64,000 nucleotides of DNA from Nocardia rosealba (GCF_020216065.1 NZ_JAIWNA010000002.1:682001-746000), one strand, 5' to 3'. Shown: positions 44,202 to 52,858, numbered from the stretch's first letter. Program-made: numbers and translations. Notes: generated by a model from the letters alone, not told the origin.

Positions 44202-45065
44202 TCACGGCGTGAACGGACGTTGTTCGAGGAAATCGGCACCCGCGTTGAGCGGGTACAGGTTCGGCACCTGATCCGGCGGCATGATGTTCATGATCTGCCG
44301 ATGGAACTGGGTGTACCCGCCGGCGAAAGCACCGTTGGCCCACACCTCGAGCAGCGACCCCGTGAACTGGCCGTTGACCGGCCCGTCGTAGGACAGCTGC
44401 GAATCCTGGCAGCCCGACAACAGCACCACGCTCGCGCGCAGGTCCGAGCGTGACTGCGGGCCGCTCAAACGCTGCACGAACGAGTACAGCTGCCTGCGCC
44501 GCTTGTTGTCCTCGGACTGCACCTCTCGCGGCATCGCCTTCGGACTGCCCTGCACCACCGTGGGCGCGGCCGGTGCGTCGGCGTAAGCGCGCTCGGCCAC
44601 GTCGGCGATGGCCGCACGGCTGTCACGGGTGAAGGCGTCGCGCACCACGGTGCCGCTGTGACAGCTGTCCGAGCACACCACCACCCGCACACCCGCCGCG
44701 AACTGACGCCACATCTGGAACAGTTCGTCGTCGACGATCTGGCGGTCGAAGGCCACCCAGGTCTCGTCCTGATTGTCGTCCTCCTCGCCGTCGACGTCCC
44801 ACGCCTGACCGCCGTGCCCGGAATAGGTGATCAGCACGAGATCACCCGGCTGCGCGTTGGTCGCGAGCTGACCGATCTCGCCGATGATCGCGAACGAGGT
44901 GGCCGCGCTGTCGAGCAAGGTCACCGAAGTGGCGAAGCCTTGTGCGGCGGCCAGTGCCGCCATGGAATTCGCGTCGTTCACGCAACCCGCGAGTGCGCCG
45001 TCCCAACCGCCATAGGCGGCGGGATCGACCCGATTCAAACCGATGTGCAACGAATATCCGCTCAC
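44202..45065 (-). CDS. Caspase-family (C14) peptidase
   Basis: A 287-residue metacaspase/orthocaspase-type protein made of the p20-like domain without an added effector module. The catalytic dyad is clear: His84 in YSGHGG and Cys135 in CSDSCHSG. LNRVDPAAYGGWDGALAGCVNDA at the start is the usual N-terminal strand and loop (H/N-A-..C.NDA). Such enzymes cut after Arg or Lys. The gene is transcribed toward the protease/WD40 operon, with its own copy of the shared palindrome 91 bp upstream of its start. It could process or trigger other members of this gene group; no fused sensor domain is present. Confidence 0.9.
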   Translation of the reverse strand: MSGYSLHIGLNRVDPAAYGGWDGALAGCVNDANSMAALAAAQGFATSVTLLDSAATSFAIIGEIGQLATNAQPGDLVLITYSGHGGQAWDVDGEEDDNQDETWVAFDRQIVDDELFQMWRQFAAGVRVVVCSDSCHSGTVVRDAFTRDSRAAIADVAERAYADAPAAPTVVQGSPKAMPREVQSEDNKRRRQLYSFVQRLSGPQSRSDLRASVVLLSGCQDSQLSYDGPVNGQFTGSLLEVWANGAFAGGYTQFHRQIMNIMPPDQVPNLYPLNAGADFLEQRPFTP

Positions 45066-45155
45066 TGCCGTTCCTCCATCCGAGCCGGAATTGTCGAAAG
45101 TCGCCGAATTATTCGGCGCTTCTCATCCTCGGGATGCGGCGCCGCCACCGATAGC

Positions 45156-45167
45156 GTGGCGGACTAC
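45156..45167 (-). promoter_or_regulatory. Palindrome GTAGTCCGCCAC, site 3 of the shared motif
   Basis: Read on the minus strand toward the caspase gene, whose start is 90 bp away. Only one arm differs from the GTAG/CTAC form (CCAC in place of CTAC). Confidence 0.45.
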
Positions 45168-45191
45168 CCGAATGCGGCGGGACGCAGTGGG

Positions 45192-45203
45192 GTAGTGGAT
45201 TAC
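45192..45203 (+). promoter_or_regulatory. Palindrome GTAGTGGATTAC, site 4 of the shared motif
   Basis: Located 71 bp upstream of the 134-residue gene at 45275; the right arm is TTAC instead of CTAC. It lies 24 bp from site 3, so the two divergent genes have one site each. Confidence 0.45.
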
Positions 45204-45274
45204 GCATTCGGCGGGCCGGGTCCGCGCGCGACCATTGAGGCACAGAGATTTTCCCGCCGAGAAAGGGCAGAGAA

Positions 45275-45679
45275 ATGTTGCAGGAAGACAGCAGTGACGC
45301 GGTCGTCGCGGCGAGCGCGGACACCGTGGAAGACGCGGATTTCGAGTCGACCAAAGCGGGATACTCCGCCGTCGAGGCGATGGGCACCCGGGCCATCGGG
45401 GAAACGAACATCACCTCGATCTTCTGGGCGCAACAGGGGTTGCTCACCCACGGCACCGGCGCCTGGGTATTCGGTTTCCCGAATGCGACGGTACGGGCCG
45501 ACAGTCAGGTCTCGGTGAGCCTCACCGAGCGGGACAACAACGGCACCCCGTTTCTCGGATTGGCGACCACACAGGTGCTGAATGTGGTCCCGCACGCCGA
45601 CGGCACCATTTCGGTGCGATATCACGTCGGCTGGAGCAGCAATATCAGGGTGCTGTTCAATTTCATCATCGTGAATTGA
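45275..45679 (+). CDS. Small unknown protein (134 aa) in the caspase locus
   Basis: The ATG is preceded by GAAAGGG. The first 40 residues are acidic and probably flexible (EDSSDAVVAASADTVEDADFE); the rest alternates strands and turns (WVFGFPNATVRADSQVSVSLTERDN, HADGTISVRYHVGW, NIRVLFNFIIVN), consistent with a small beta sandwich. No signal peptide, Cys or catalytic motif. It is divergent from the caspase gene with a palindrome site of its own. By position and possible regulation it may be a substrate, partner or effector of the caspase; this is inference. Confidence 0.6.
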   Translation: MLQEDSSDAVVAASADTVEDADFESTKAGYSAVEAMGTRAIGETNITSIFWAQQGLLTHGTGAWVFGFPNATVRADSQVSVSLTERDNNGTPFLGLATTQVLNVVPHADGTISVRYHVGWSSNIRVLFNFIIVN

Positions 45680-45817
45680 ACACCCGGCAGTGTCGCGGTC
45701 CACCGGGCCGGGCCGACAGCGTGGTCGGTTTCGGGTCACCGGTGTTCTGCGGCAGTCGCGCCAGCGCTTGTAGCCGACAACGAGGTCGATCGCAGGCGGG
45801 CCACGACGTCCTGCCGT

Positions 45818-46558
45818 CTAGGACCTCGGTCGTGTTCGGGCCGATGCGGCGAGAACCTGCTCGGTCTTGGTGGCGCCGGTCGCGATCGCCAGGCCGAGCC
45901 CGTGTACGGCGTCCTCGAGTGCCTGTTGCGCGGCGGCGGCGCGCAGATGCAGGTCGACGGGCGAATCTCCGGGTGCCGCGCTGATTTTCATCGCGAGCTC
46001 GAGCAGGTCGAGGTCACCCGTCTGCCAACGCTCGACATCGGCGTACAGGGCGCCCAGCGCGACACCGGTCCACCGCAGAGCGGTCACCGGGCCCCGCGCG
46101 CGCAGCCGGTCGACCGCGACACCCGGTGGCGTGCAACTCACCAGGAACTGTCGCTGCGCGGAGGCGAGGGCCTCGGTGACATCCACCCTGCGATCCACGA
46201 AAGCACCGACGGAACCGGCAGGCCACCCACTGATCGCCGACGCCGACAACATGCGCCGGGTACCGCACCAATCGCGTTCGATGCGGTACCGCACCCCGTC
46301 GTCGAGGAACGGGCGTGCCCAGCGGCCGGTCAACTGGGCGGGCGAACACGGGCGCAGCTTCACGGTGAGGTCGTCGTCGGCGCCGCTGCGTAACCGGATG
46401 ACCATCCGCCCGGTCAACAGGTCCGGTGAGCCGGCCAGGGTGGGTTCGGCGAACCAGATGTCGCGGACAGCGGCCGCCGCCGAATCACAGCCGAGGTGTC
46501 GCAGCGCAAGCGCGACATCGGTGTCGAGGTTGACCTTGATTTCGATCGGCGTGATCAC
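45818..46558 (-). CDS. CYTH/VTC-like domain protein
   Basis: I start at the GTG at 46558 (AAGGGG upstream), which leaves the palindrome 83 bp away; an in-frame GTG at 46621 is possible. The 246-residue protein begins ITPIEIKVNL, similar to the ExExK strand of CYTH domains but with Pro at the first Glu position, and continues with VIRLRSGADDDLTVKLRP (R-x-R and K patterns of the phosphate tunnel) and a C-terminal helical half. CYTH proteins bind polyphosphate or triphosphates. The assignment is tentative. Confidence 0.5.
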   Translation of the reverse strand: MITPIEIKVNLDTDVALALRHLGCDSAAAAVRDIWFAEPTLAGSPDLLTGRMVIRLRSGADDDLTVKLRPCSPAQLTGRWARPFLDDGVRYRIERDWCGTRRMLSASAISGWPAGSVGAFVDRRVDVTEALASAQRQFLVSCTPPGVAVDRLRARGPVTALRWTGVALGALYADVERWQTGDLDLLELAMKISAAPGDSPVDLHLRAAAAQQALEDAVHGLGLAIATGATKTEQVLAASARTRPRS

Positions 46559-46641
46559 CCGGAGCCCCTTCGGTCGCTGGTAGCGGACACGACGCGATGT
46601 CCACGGATCAGCGTCGCCCACCCCGGCCGGGCCGCGCGCGC

Positions 46642-46653
46642 GTAGTCCGCTAC
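46642..46653 (-). promoter_or_regulatory. Palindrome GTAGCGGACTAC, site 5 of the shared motif
   Basis: GTAG/CTAC arms are perfect; it faces the CYTH-like gene, 83 bp before the chosen start. It lies 37 bp from site 6 in the same divergent intergenic region. Confidence 0.5.
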
Positions 46654-46689
46654 CCCATCACGGCGCGCTCCGCTCACCCATAACGCTGA

Positions 46690-46703
46690 AGTAGTCGACT
46701 ACT
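46690..46703 (+). promoter_or_regulatory. Perfect palindrome AGTAGTCGACTACT, site 6 of the shared motif
   Basis: This is the most symmetric copy, 14 bp without mismatch, 74 bp upstream of the heme dioxygenase start. The right half with flank (ACTACTCGTG) matches site 2. Confidence 0.6.
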
Positions 46704-46777
46704 CGTGACAGCCCGGTGGGTGCGGCGGACACTGGGTCGATCCGGTCCCGTACGCGTGGAGTTCGTGGAGGTTCCCG

Positions 46778-48589
46778 ATGGTCGACGCCACTCACCAGAC
46801 CAGCGCGCGTGACACCGCGCTCGGCCGGTCACGCATCACGAACGCCCTGGTCGCGGCGGCAGAGGCCCTCGATCGCCGCGTCGGCTGGTCCCGTTTGCCG
46901 ACACCACTCGGTCTTGCCGTGCTCGTCGGATTGCGGGCCGGACTGCGGGCTCGCAACCTCTTCGACACCGGCCCGCACCCCGACGGTCCCCTCCCACCCG
47001 GCAGGCCCGACGAGCACCGCACGCGCACCCTGGACGGCACCTACAACACCCCTGGCGACCCGCGCGCGGGTTCGATCGGCTGCCGATTCGGCCGCAACAT
47101 TCCCCTCGATCACACCCGCCCCGAGGACAGCGCCCGGATCCTCGACCCCAACCCCCGCACGGTCAGCACCGCGCTGCTCGCCCGCGACGAGTTCCGGCCC
47201 GCAACTACCTTGAACCTGCTTGCCGCGGCGTGGATCCAGTTCGAAGTACACGACTGGTTCAGCCACCGACCCGCCGATGCCGAACCGTTCACGGTCACTG
47301 TGGCCGACGGTGATCGGCCCGAACCCACGATGACCATCGCGCGCACCGCAACCGTGCCCGCACCCGATCCCACCGGCCCACCGACCTTCGTCACCGGCGA
47401 ATCGCACTGGTGGGACGCCTCCCAGATCTACGGCGGCACAGCCGAAGCGGCGGTCCGTCTGCGCTCGGGCAAACTCGGTCAGGTCATCATCGACGAACTC
47501 GGACTGCCACCGCTGGACGCGGAGAACCTGGTGGCCAGATCGCCCGCCGCCGCCAATGCCTGGGTGGGGCTCGCGCTGCTGCATTCGCTGTTCCTGCGCG
47601 AGCACAACGCGATCTGTGAGCGCCTGGTCGCCCGCTATCCGGACCGCCGCGACGACCAGTGGCTCTACGACACGGCCCGTCTCATCAATGCCGCCCTGAT
47701 CGCCAAGATCCACACCGTCGACTGGACACCGGCCGTGATCGCCCACCCCACCACGGTCGCGGCCCTGCGCGCCAACTGGTTCGGATTGCTCGGGGAACGG
47801 ATAGCGCGCCGCTTCGGCAGGCTCGTCGACAACGAAGTCCTCTGCGGCATACCGGGTTCGGCCCGCGAGGACCACGGCGTCCCGTACTCGCTGACCGAGG
47901 AATTCGTCGCCGTGTACCGGATGCATCCGCTGATCCCCGACGAACTGACCGTGCGCAGCCTCGCCGACGACAGGGAACTCGCCCGCTTTCCCTTCCCCGC
48001 ACTCGGAGTGCGCCACATCCGTCAGCGCCTCGCGGAAACCCCGATGGACACGTTGCTGTATTCCTTCGGCCGGGCCAACCCGGGTGCGCTCACCCTGCAC
48101 AACTACCCCGAGCACCTGCGGCGCCTCGATCGGGGCGAGGACCAGCCACTGGACCTTGCGACGATCGACATCCTCCGTATCCGGGAACGAGGCGTGCCGC
48201 GCTACAACGAGTTCCGGCGCCACCTGCGCCTGACCCCCGCGCGCTCGTTCGACGATCTCACCGATGATCCGCGCTGGGTGCGTGAACTCGCCGAGGTGTA
48301 CGACACCGTCGACGATGTCGACCTGCTGATCGGCCTCTACGCCGAGCCCAAACCACCCGGCTTCGGCTTCGGCGACACCGCGTTCCGGATCTTCGTGCTG
48401 ATGGCCTCGCGCAGGCTCTCGGCCGACCGGTTCTTCACCACCGACTTCCGGCCCGAGATCTACACCGAGGCAGGCATGGCCTGGGTGCGCGACAACACGA
48501 TGCGCACCGTGCTGCTGCGCCATTTCCCCACCCTCGCCCCTGCCCTGACCGGCGTCGCGAACCCCTTCGCCCCGTGGAGGTCCCGATGA
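46778..48589 (+). CDS. Cyclooxygenase/alpha-dioxygenase-like heme peroxidase
   Basis: A 603-residue member of the animal-type heme peroxidase superfamily. HDWFSH (His158 distal) matches the HDW..H motif of plant alpha-dioxygenases, and VYRMHPLIPDE carries Tyr380 and proximal His383 in the same Tyr-x-x-His spacing as Tyr385/His388 of prostaglandin H synthase. The Tyr is the radical residue that oxygenates fatty acids, so a fatty-acid dioxygenase is more likely than a simple peroxidase. There is no signal peptide. TGGAGG precedes the ATG. The stop overlaps the catalase-related gene (ATGA), coupling hydroperoxide formation with a likely hydroperoxide-metabolising heme enzyme. Confidence 0.85.
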   Translation: MVDATHQTSARDTALGRSRITNALVAAAEALDRRVGWSRLPTPLGLAVLVGLRAGLRARNLFDTGPHPDGPLPPGRPDEHRTRTLDGTYNTPGDPRAGSIGCRFGRNIPLDHTRPEDSARILDPNPRTVSTALLARDEFRPATTLNLLAAAWIQFEVHDWFSHRPADAEPFTVTVADGDRPEPTMTIARTATVPAPDPTGPPTFVTGESHWWDASQIYGGTAEAAVRLRSGKLGQVIIDELGLPPLDAENLVARSPAAANAWVGLALLHSLFLREHNAICERLVARYPDRRDDQWLYDTARLINAALIAKIHTVDWTPAVIAHPTTVAALRANWFGLLGERIARRFGRLVDNEVLCGIPGSAREDHGVPYSLTEEFVAVYRMHPLIPDELTVRSLADDRELARFPFPALGVRHIRQRLAETPMDTLLYSFGRANPGALTLHNYPEHLRRLDRGEDQPLDLATIDILRIRERGVPRYNEFRRHLRLTPARSFDDLTDDPRWVRELAEVYDTVDDVDLLIGLYAEPKPPGFGFGDTAFRIFVLMASRRLSADRFFTTDFRPEIYTEAGMAWVRDNTMRTVLLRHFPTLAPALTGVANPFAPWRSR

Positions 48590-49683
48590 CGACCTACCTG
48601 CGCTACCGCGACGATCTCGAACACCCACGTGCCGACGAGGAACGCGATATCGACCGGATCATCGCGGTACTGCGCACCAACAACGAACGCGCTTTCCGCA
48701 AGTACAAGCGGGGCCTGCGCGACGCGCACGCCAAAAGCCACGGCATCCTGCGCGGCGAACTCACCGTCCATGCCGGCCTGCGATCCGAACTGGCCCAGGG
48801 CATGTTCGCCCGACCCGCCACCTATCCGGTGATCGCCCGGTTGTCGAGCACCTCCGGAGCCATCCGCAGCGACCAGTTGCGCGGCGTACGCGGGCTCGGC
48901 ATCAAGGTGCTCGGTGTGCACGGCCCACGCGCACTGCCCGACGACGATGCCACCACCCAGGATTTCATCATGGTCACCCATCGGGAGTTCCTCTTCGCCG
49001 ACGCGCACGCCTACCTCACCAAGGGAATGCCGACGGCCTGGGTGCTCGCCCGGCTGCCCGATACCGCTCTGCGGGCGGGCAGCGACCTGATGGCCGCGCT
49101 CGACACCCACGTGCTGCGCCGCGTCGGCAAGGGCGTGCCGCCCAACCTCGCCGTCTTCGTCGCCCCGAACACCCATATCCTCGGCGAGACGTTCTACACC
49201 TCGGCACCGCTGCGTCACGGCGACTACGTCGCCAAACTGCTCTACACTCCGGTGTCGCCGGAAGTCGTTGCACTGCAAGGCCGCCCGATCGCGACATCGG
49301 CGGGCGTGAATGCCCACCAGAACTCGGTGATCGACTTCTTCGCCAATCACGGCGCCACCTACGAACTACGCGCCCAGCTGTGCACGAACATCACCAGCAT
49401 GCCCATCGAAGACGCCACCGTCGACTGGCCCGAAACCGAATCCGCGCACGAAACGGTGGCGACCCTGCGCTTCGATCGACAGGATCCCTACACACCGCAA
49501 CGCCGCGCCTACGGCGACGAGGTGCTCTCGTTCAACTCCTGGCGCGGGCTCGACGCGCACCGGCCCCTCGGCTCGATCAACCGGCTCAAGAAGCGGGTAT
49601 ACGAGGCATCGAGCAACTACCGCCACGACGTGGGCAACGCACCACGCATCGAACCACGCGACGCCACCGAGCTGCCGCCGTGA
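48586..49683 (+). CDS. Catalase-related heme protein
   Basis: A 365-residue member of the short catalase-like group (SrpA/y4iL type), lacking the C-terminal flavodoxin-like part of large catalases. HAKSHGILRGELTVH (about 47-61), YPVIARLSSTSG and LRGVRGLGIKVLGV, then TQDFIMVTHREFLF are the family core. Members of this group include allene oxide synthases and other fatty-acid hydroperoxide enzymes paired with dioxygenases. The start overlaps the stop of the dioxygenase gene. The product could be an epoxide, aldehyde or simply a detoxified hydroperoxide; the choice cannot be made from sequence. Confidence 0.82.
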   Translation: MTTYLRYRDDLEHPRADEERDIDRIIAVLRTNNERAFRKYKRGLRDAHAKSHGILRGELTVHAGLRSELAQGMFARPATYPVIARLSSTSGAIRSDQLRGVRGLGIKVLGVHGPRALPDDDATTQDFIMVTHREFLFADAHAYLTKGMPTAWVLARLPDTALRAGSDLMAALDTHVLRRVGKGVPPNLAVFVAPNTHILGETFYTSAPLRHGDYVAKLLYTPVSPEVVALQGRPIATSAGVNAHQNSVIDFFANHGATYELRAQLCTNITSMPIEDATVDWPETESAHETVATLRFDRQDPYTPQRRAYGDEVLSFNSWRGLDAHRPLGSINRLKKRVYEASSNYRHDVGNAPRIEPRDATELPP

Positions 49684-49766
49684 GCAGCGCCGCTCCCACC
49701 CGTTCCGCGTCACCGCCCGGCGCGTTTCGTTGTGGCGTCGTCGCAGGACAACTACACTTTTCGCCC

Positions 49767-52358
49767 ATGGGCGGACTGTGGCAGCTGCTCGATCGCCCCA
49801 ACGAGTACGAGGCTGTCCACCGCGCGCTGACGAGCGGCGAAACCGGTGGCGTGGTTCTCGTCGGCGCGGCGGGCGTCGGCAAGACCACCCTCGCCCGGCT
49901 CGTCACCGCCGCTCTTCCCGACCCCGTGCGCTGGGCGGCGTGCACCGCCTCCTCACAAGCCATCCCACTCGGCGCCTTCGCGCCCTGGATCGCCGCCTCG
50001 GCGTCACGCGACCCGCTCGCACTCCTGCATTCCGCGCGCGAGAACCTGCTGACCAGGCCCGGCACCGTGCTCGGCGTGGACGATGCCCACCTGCTCGACA
50101 CGTTGTCGGCCACCCTCGTGCACCAGATCGCCGTCGACCGGGGTGCGCGCGTCGTCGCCACGGTCCGCAGCGGTGAACCGGTACCCGACGCGATCACCTC
50201 GCTGTGGAAAGACGGCTACCTCGAGCGAATCGAGCTGGCGCCGTTCACCAAACAGCAGTGCACCGACCTGGTGCAGACCGTGCTCGGCGGAACCCTCGAG
50301 GGGCTCAGCGCCGATGTGATGTGGGAGTCGTCCGGCGGTAATCCGCTGTTCCTGCGCAATATGGTCGAGGGCGCGGTCGAGGCGAGCACCCTCACCGACG
50401 TCAACGGGGTCTGGCAGCTGCGCGGGCCGACCGCGGTGCCCTCCGGGCTCGTCGCGTTGCTCGACGAACGACTCACCAGGGCAGGCAAACCGGTGCTCGA
50501 CGTGTTGGAGATGCTGGCCGTCTACGAGCCGCTCGACATCGACATCCTCAGCGAACTGGTGGGTGTCGAGGCGGTCGACGCGGCCGAATCGACCGCGCTG
50601 ATCCGGGTGTGCAGGCACAACGGTGCCGTCGATGTGCGGTTCAGTCACCCCCTGCTCGGCGAGGTGGTGCGCCGCCGCGTCGGCACCGCAGCCGCGCGTG
50701 CCCGCCGCGGACGCCTCGTCGATACGCTGCGCGACCGGGATCTGAGCACACCCGCGCATCGCATCCGGTTGGCCAGATTGTGTGTCGACAGCGACCGGCC
50801 CATCGACGTCGACCTGCTCGTCGACGCGGCCAAAGACGCTGTGGCCCTGGCGAATCTGCCGCTCGGCGAGCAGCTCGCCCGGGCCGCCTGTGAACGCGGC
50901 GGCGGGCTGCGTGCCGCTGAACTGCACTCGCGTGCGCTGCTGTGGGAGGGCAGGCCACGCGAGGCCGATCGGATCCTGGCCCGCTTCGACCCCGACCGGC
51001 TCGACCCCCTGCAACTGGTCCAGTGGGGAGTGCTGCGAGCGAGCTTGCGCTTCTGGTCGCTCGGCGATGTCGAACACGCCCGCGAACTCGTCGACCTACT
51101 GCGAACCCGGGTCGAATACCCCGCGCTGCGATTGACCGTCGACGCCGCGGCGGCGGCGATGGCCGTCCACGAGAACCACATCGCCGAAGGCATCGACGCC
51201 GCGCAGCGGGTACTCGCCGATCCCGAATCACCGCGCCAGGCGGTCGATTTCGCTGCCTTCGCGCTCGGCCTCGCCCTGCCGGTCGCCGGTCGGGGCGCCG
51301 ACTTCGCGACCATCGCGGCTCGCAGCCGCGCTCAGCAGAAGGCGACCGACGGGCTCATCCGGGTGATGGTCCGCTACGGCGACGTGCTCGCCCTCACCAC
51401 CATCGGCGACCTCGATCTCGCCGAACAGCGGGCCACCGAATACCGGGAGTTCTCCTCGGCCGGGCAATTCGCCGGCTGGGCGGTGGCCCGCATCGCCGCC
51501 GGGGTGGTCGCCACCTATCGCGGCCGGTTCCGGGACGCGATCACCGCCTTCGAACAGGCATTGGCCGCGCTCAATGCCGAGGCTTCGCTGCCGTGGAAAC
51601 TGCCCGCGCGATTGCTGCTGGCCCGCGCCTACGCGGCACTGGGGGAGGTGGAGAACGCCGAGCGCGTGCTCGGTGACGCCGATGAACACCGGGGGCCACA
51701 TATGGCCTTGCACGAACCGCAGCGCGTCATCGCCCGCGCCTGGCTCGCGGCCGGCGAACACCGACCCCACGCGGCGGTAGAGCTGGCCCGCACGGCGGCC
51801 GATATCGCCCATCGCGCAGGCCAATTCGCCGTGGAGGCCGAGGCACTGCACCACGCGGCGCGCTTCGGTGACCGTACGGTGGCCACCCGGCTCACGGCTC
51901 TAGCCGCCCGCGTCCAGGGCCCGATCGCCGGCATCTACGCGCGACACGCGACCGCGCTGGCCAAGGCCGACCCCGGCGCCCTCACCGAGGTGAGCGAGGA
52001 ACTCGAGGCCGCCGGCCTGTTGTTGTCGGCCGCCGACGCCGCCGCCCAAGCCGTCCCCATCTACGACCACGCCGGACGACGCCACCCCAGCGCCGAGGCC
52101 GCCGCCCGCGCCTCGGCTCTCGCCGCCCGCTGCGACGACGCGGGAACCCCCGCCGTCACCGCCGCCGCCCGCCCGCTCCCCATCACCGAACGCGAACGCG
52201 AAATCGCCGCCCTGATCGCCCGAGGCCTGTCGAACCGAGCCATCGCCGAACGCCTGTGCGTCTCCATCCGCACCGTCGAAGGCCACATCTACCGCGCCTG
52301 CATAAAACTCGACGTAGCCGACCGAGACCAACTCGCCCGCCTGATCCGCAGCCGCTGA
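49767..52358 (+). CDS. LuxR-family transcriptional regulator of LAL type
   Basis: The ATG at 49767 gives 863 residues. Walker A (GAAGVGKTT, 33-41), Walker B (VLGVDDAHLL, about 102-111), a helical TPR-like middle and a C-terminal LuxR HTH (LPITEREREIAALIARGLSNRAIAERL ... TVEGHIYRA) form the typical LAL order. Frames starting further upstream run into the catalase-related gene and are not protein-like. It follows that gene by 83 bp in the same direction, so it may be in part co-transcribed and is a candidate regulator of the shared palindrome. That link is only positional. Confidence 0.9.
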   Translation: MGGLWQLLDRPNEYEAVHRALTSGETGGVVLVGAAGVGKTTLARLVTAALPDPVRWAACTASSQAIPLGAFAPWIAASASRDPLALLHSARENLLTRPGTVLGVDDAHLLDTLSATLVHQIAVDRGARVVATVRSGEPVPDAITSLWKDGYLERIELAPFTKQQCTDLVQTVLGGTLEGLSADVMWESSGGNPLFLRNMVEGAVEASTLTDVNGVWQLRGPTAVPSGLVALLDERLTRAGKPVLDVLEMLAVYEPLDIDILSELVGVEAVDAAESTALIRVCRHNGAVDVRFSHPLLGEVVRRRVGTAAARARRGRLVDTLRDRDLSTPAHRIRLARLCVDSDRPIDVDLLVDAAKDAVALANLPLGEQLARAACERGGGLRAAELHSRALLWEGRPREADRILARFDPDRLDPLQLVQWGVLRASLRFWSLGDVEHARELVDLLRTRVEYPALRLTVDAAAAAMAVHENHIAEGIDAAQRVLADPESPRQAVDFAAFALGLALPVAGRGADFATIAARSRAQQKATDGLIRVMVRYGDVLALTTIGDLDLAEQRATEYREFSSAGQFAGWAVARIAAGVVATYRGRFRDAITAFEQALAALNAEASLPWKLPARLLLARAYAALGEVENAERVLGDADEHRGPHMALHEPQRVIARAWLAAGEHRPHAAVELARTAADIAHRAGQFAVEAEALHHAARFGDRTVATRLTALAARVQGPIAGIYARHATALAKADPGALTEVSEELEAAGLLLSAADAAAQAVPIYDHAGRRHPSAEAAARASALAARCDDAGTPAVTAAARPLPITEREREIAALIARGLSNRAIAERLCVSIRTVEGHIYRACIKLDVADRDQLARLIRSR

Positions 52359-52390
52359 AGGCGCGAAGTATCGCCCAGAGCTATTGGGGC

Positions 52391-52858
52391 TCAGGGCATT
52401 TCGATGGTTTCGGCGCGGGCGACTTCATTGATGGCGCGGGTGATGCCAGCTTCGGTGGGGATCCGGGTTGCATCGGTGAGGTGGGCGATCAGGAGGATGG
52501 CGGCGGGGTAGGGGTTCGTCGGTGGGCGGTCGGGATGTTCGTCGATGCCGAGGGCGCCGGTGAGGGCGGTGGCTACGGTGGTCGGGTCGAGAGTGGGAAG
52601 CCAGGGGAGCGAGTGGCGGAGGACGTCTGTGAGGACGGCGCGGATGTCGTCGGCGTCGAGGCCGTCGGGATGGGCGGCCTCGAGGAGTTCACGGATGACG
52701 GCCGACAAGACGATGGTCACCTGATCGGCGGGCAGGTCGGCCAGATCGGCCGCGTGTTCGAGGAAGGCTGATACGTCGCGAGTGCGCGTGGCGGCGACGG
52801 ATGCCGCGACAGTGGTCGCGATGGCGCGGGCAGTCGACGGCCAATCGGACGGCCACAT
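52391..52858 (-). CDS. Hypothetical helical protein (155 aa)
   Basis: A soluble, Ala-rich, probably all-helical protein (ARAIATTVAASVAATRTRDVSAFLEHAADLADLPA ... TIVLSAVIRELLEAAHPDG). Two thirds of the residues fall in predicted amphipathic helices. No motif or family is recognised. It converges on the LAL gene with 32 bp between and lies downstream of the TetR gene on the same strand. Confidence 0.55.
   Translation of the reverse strand: MWPSDWPSTARAIATTVAASVAATRTRDVSAFLEHAADLADLPADQVTIVLSAVIRELLEAAHPDGLDADDIRAVLTDVLRHSLPWLPTLDPTTVATALTGALGIDEHPDRPPTNPYPAAILLIAHLTDATRIPTEAGITRAINEVARAETIEMP

Noticed and set aside
46829..48628. Minus-strand frame (599 codons) opposite the dioxygenase gene
   Set aside because: No domain pattern; the plus strand carries conserved active-site motifs.
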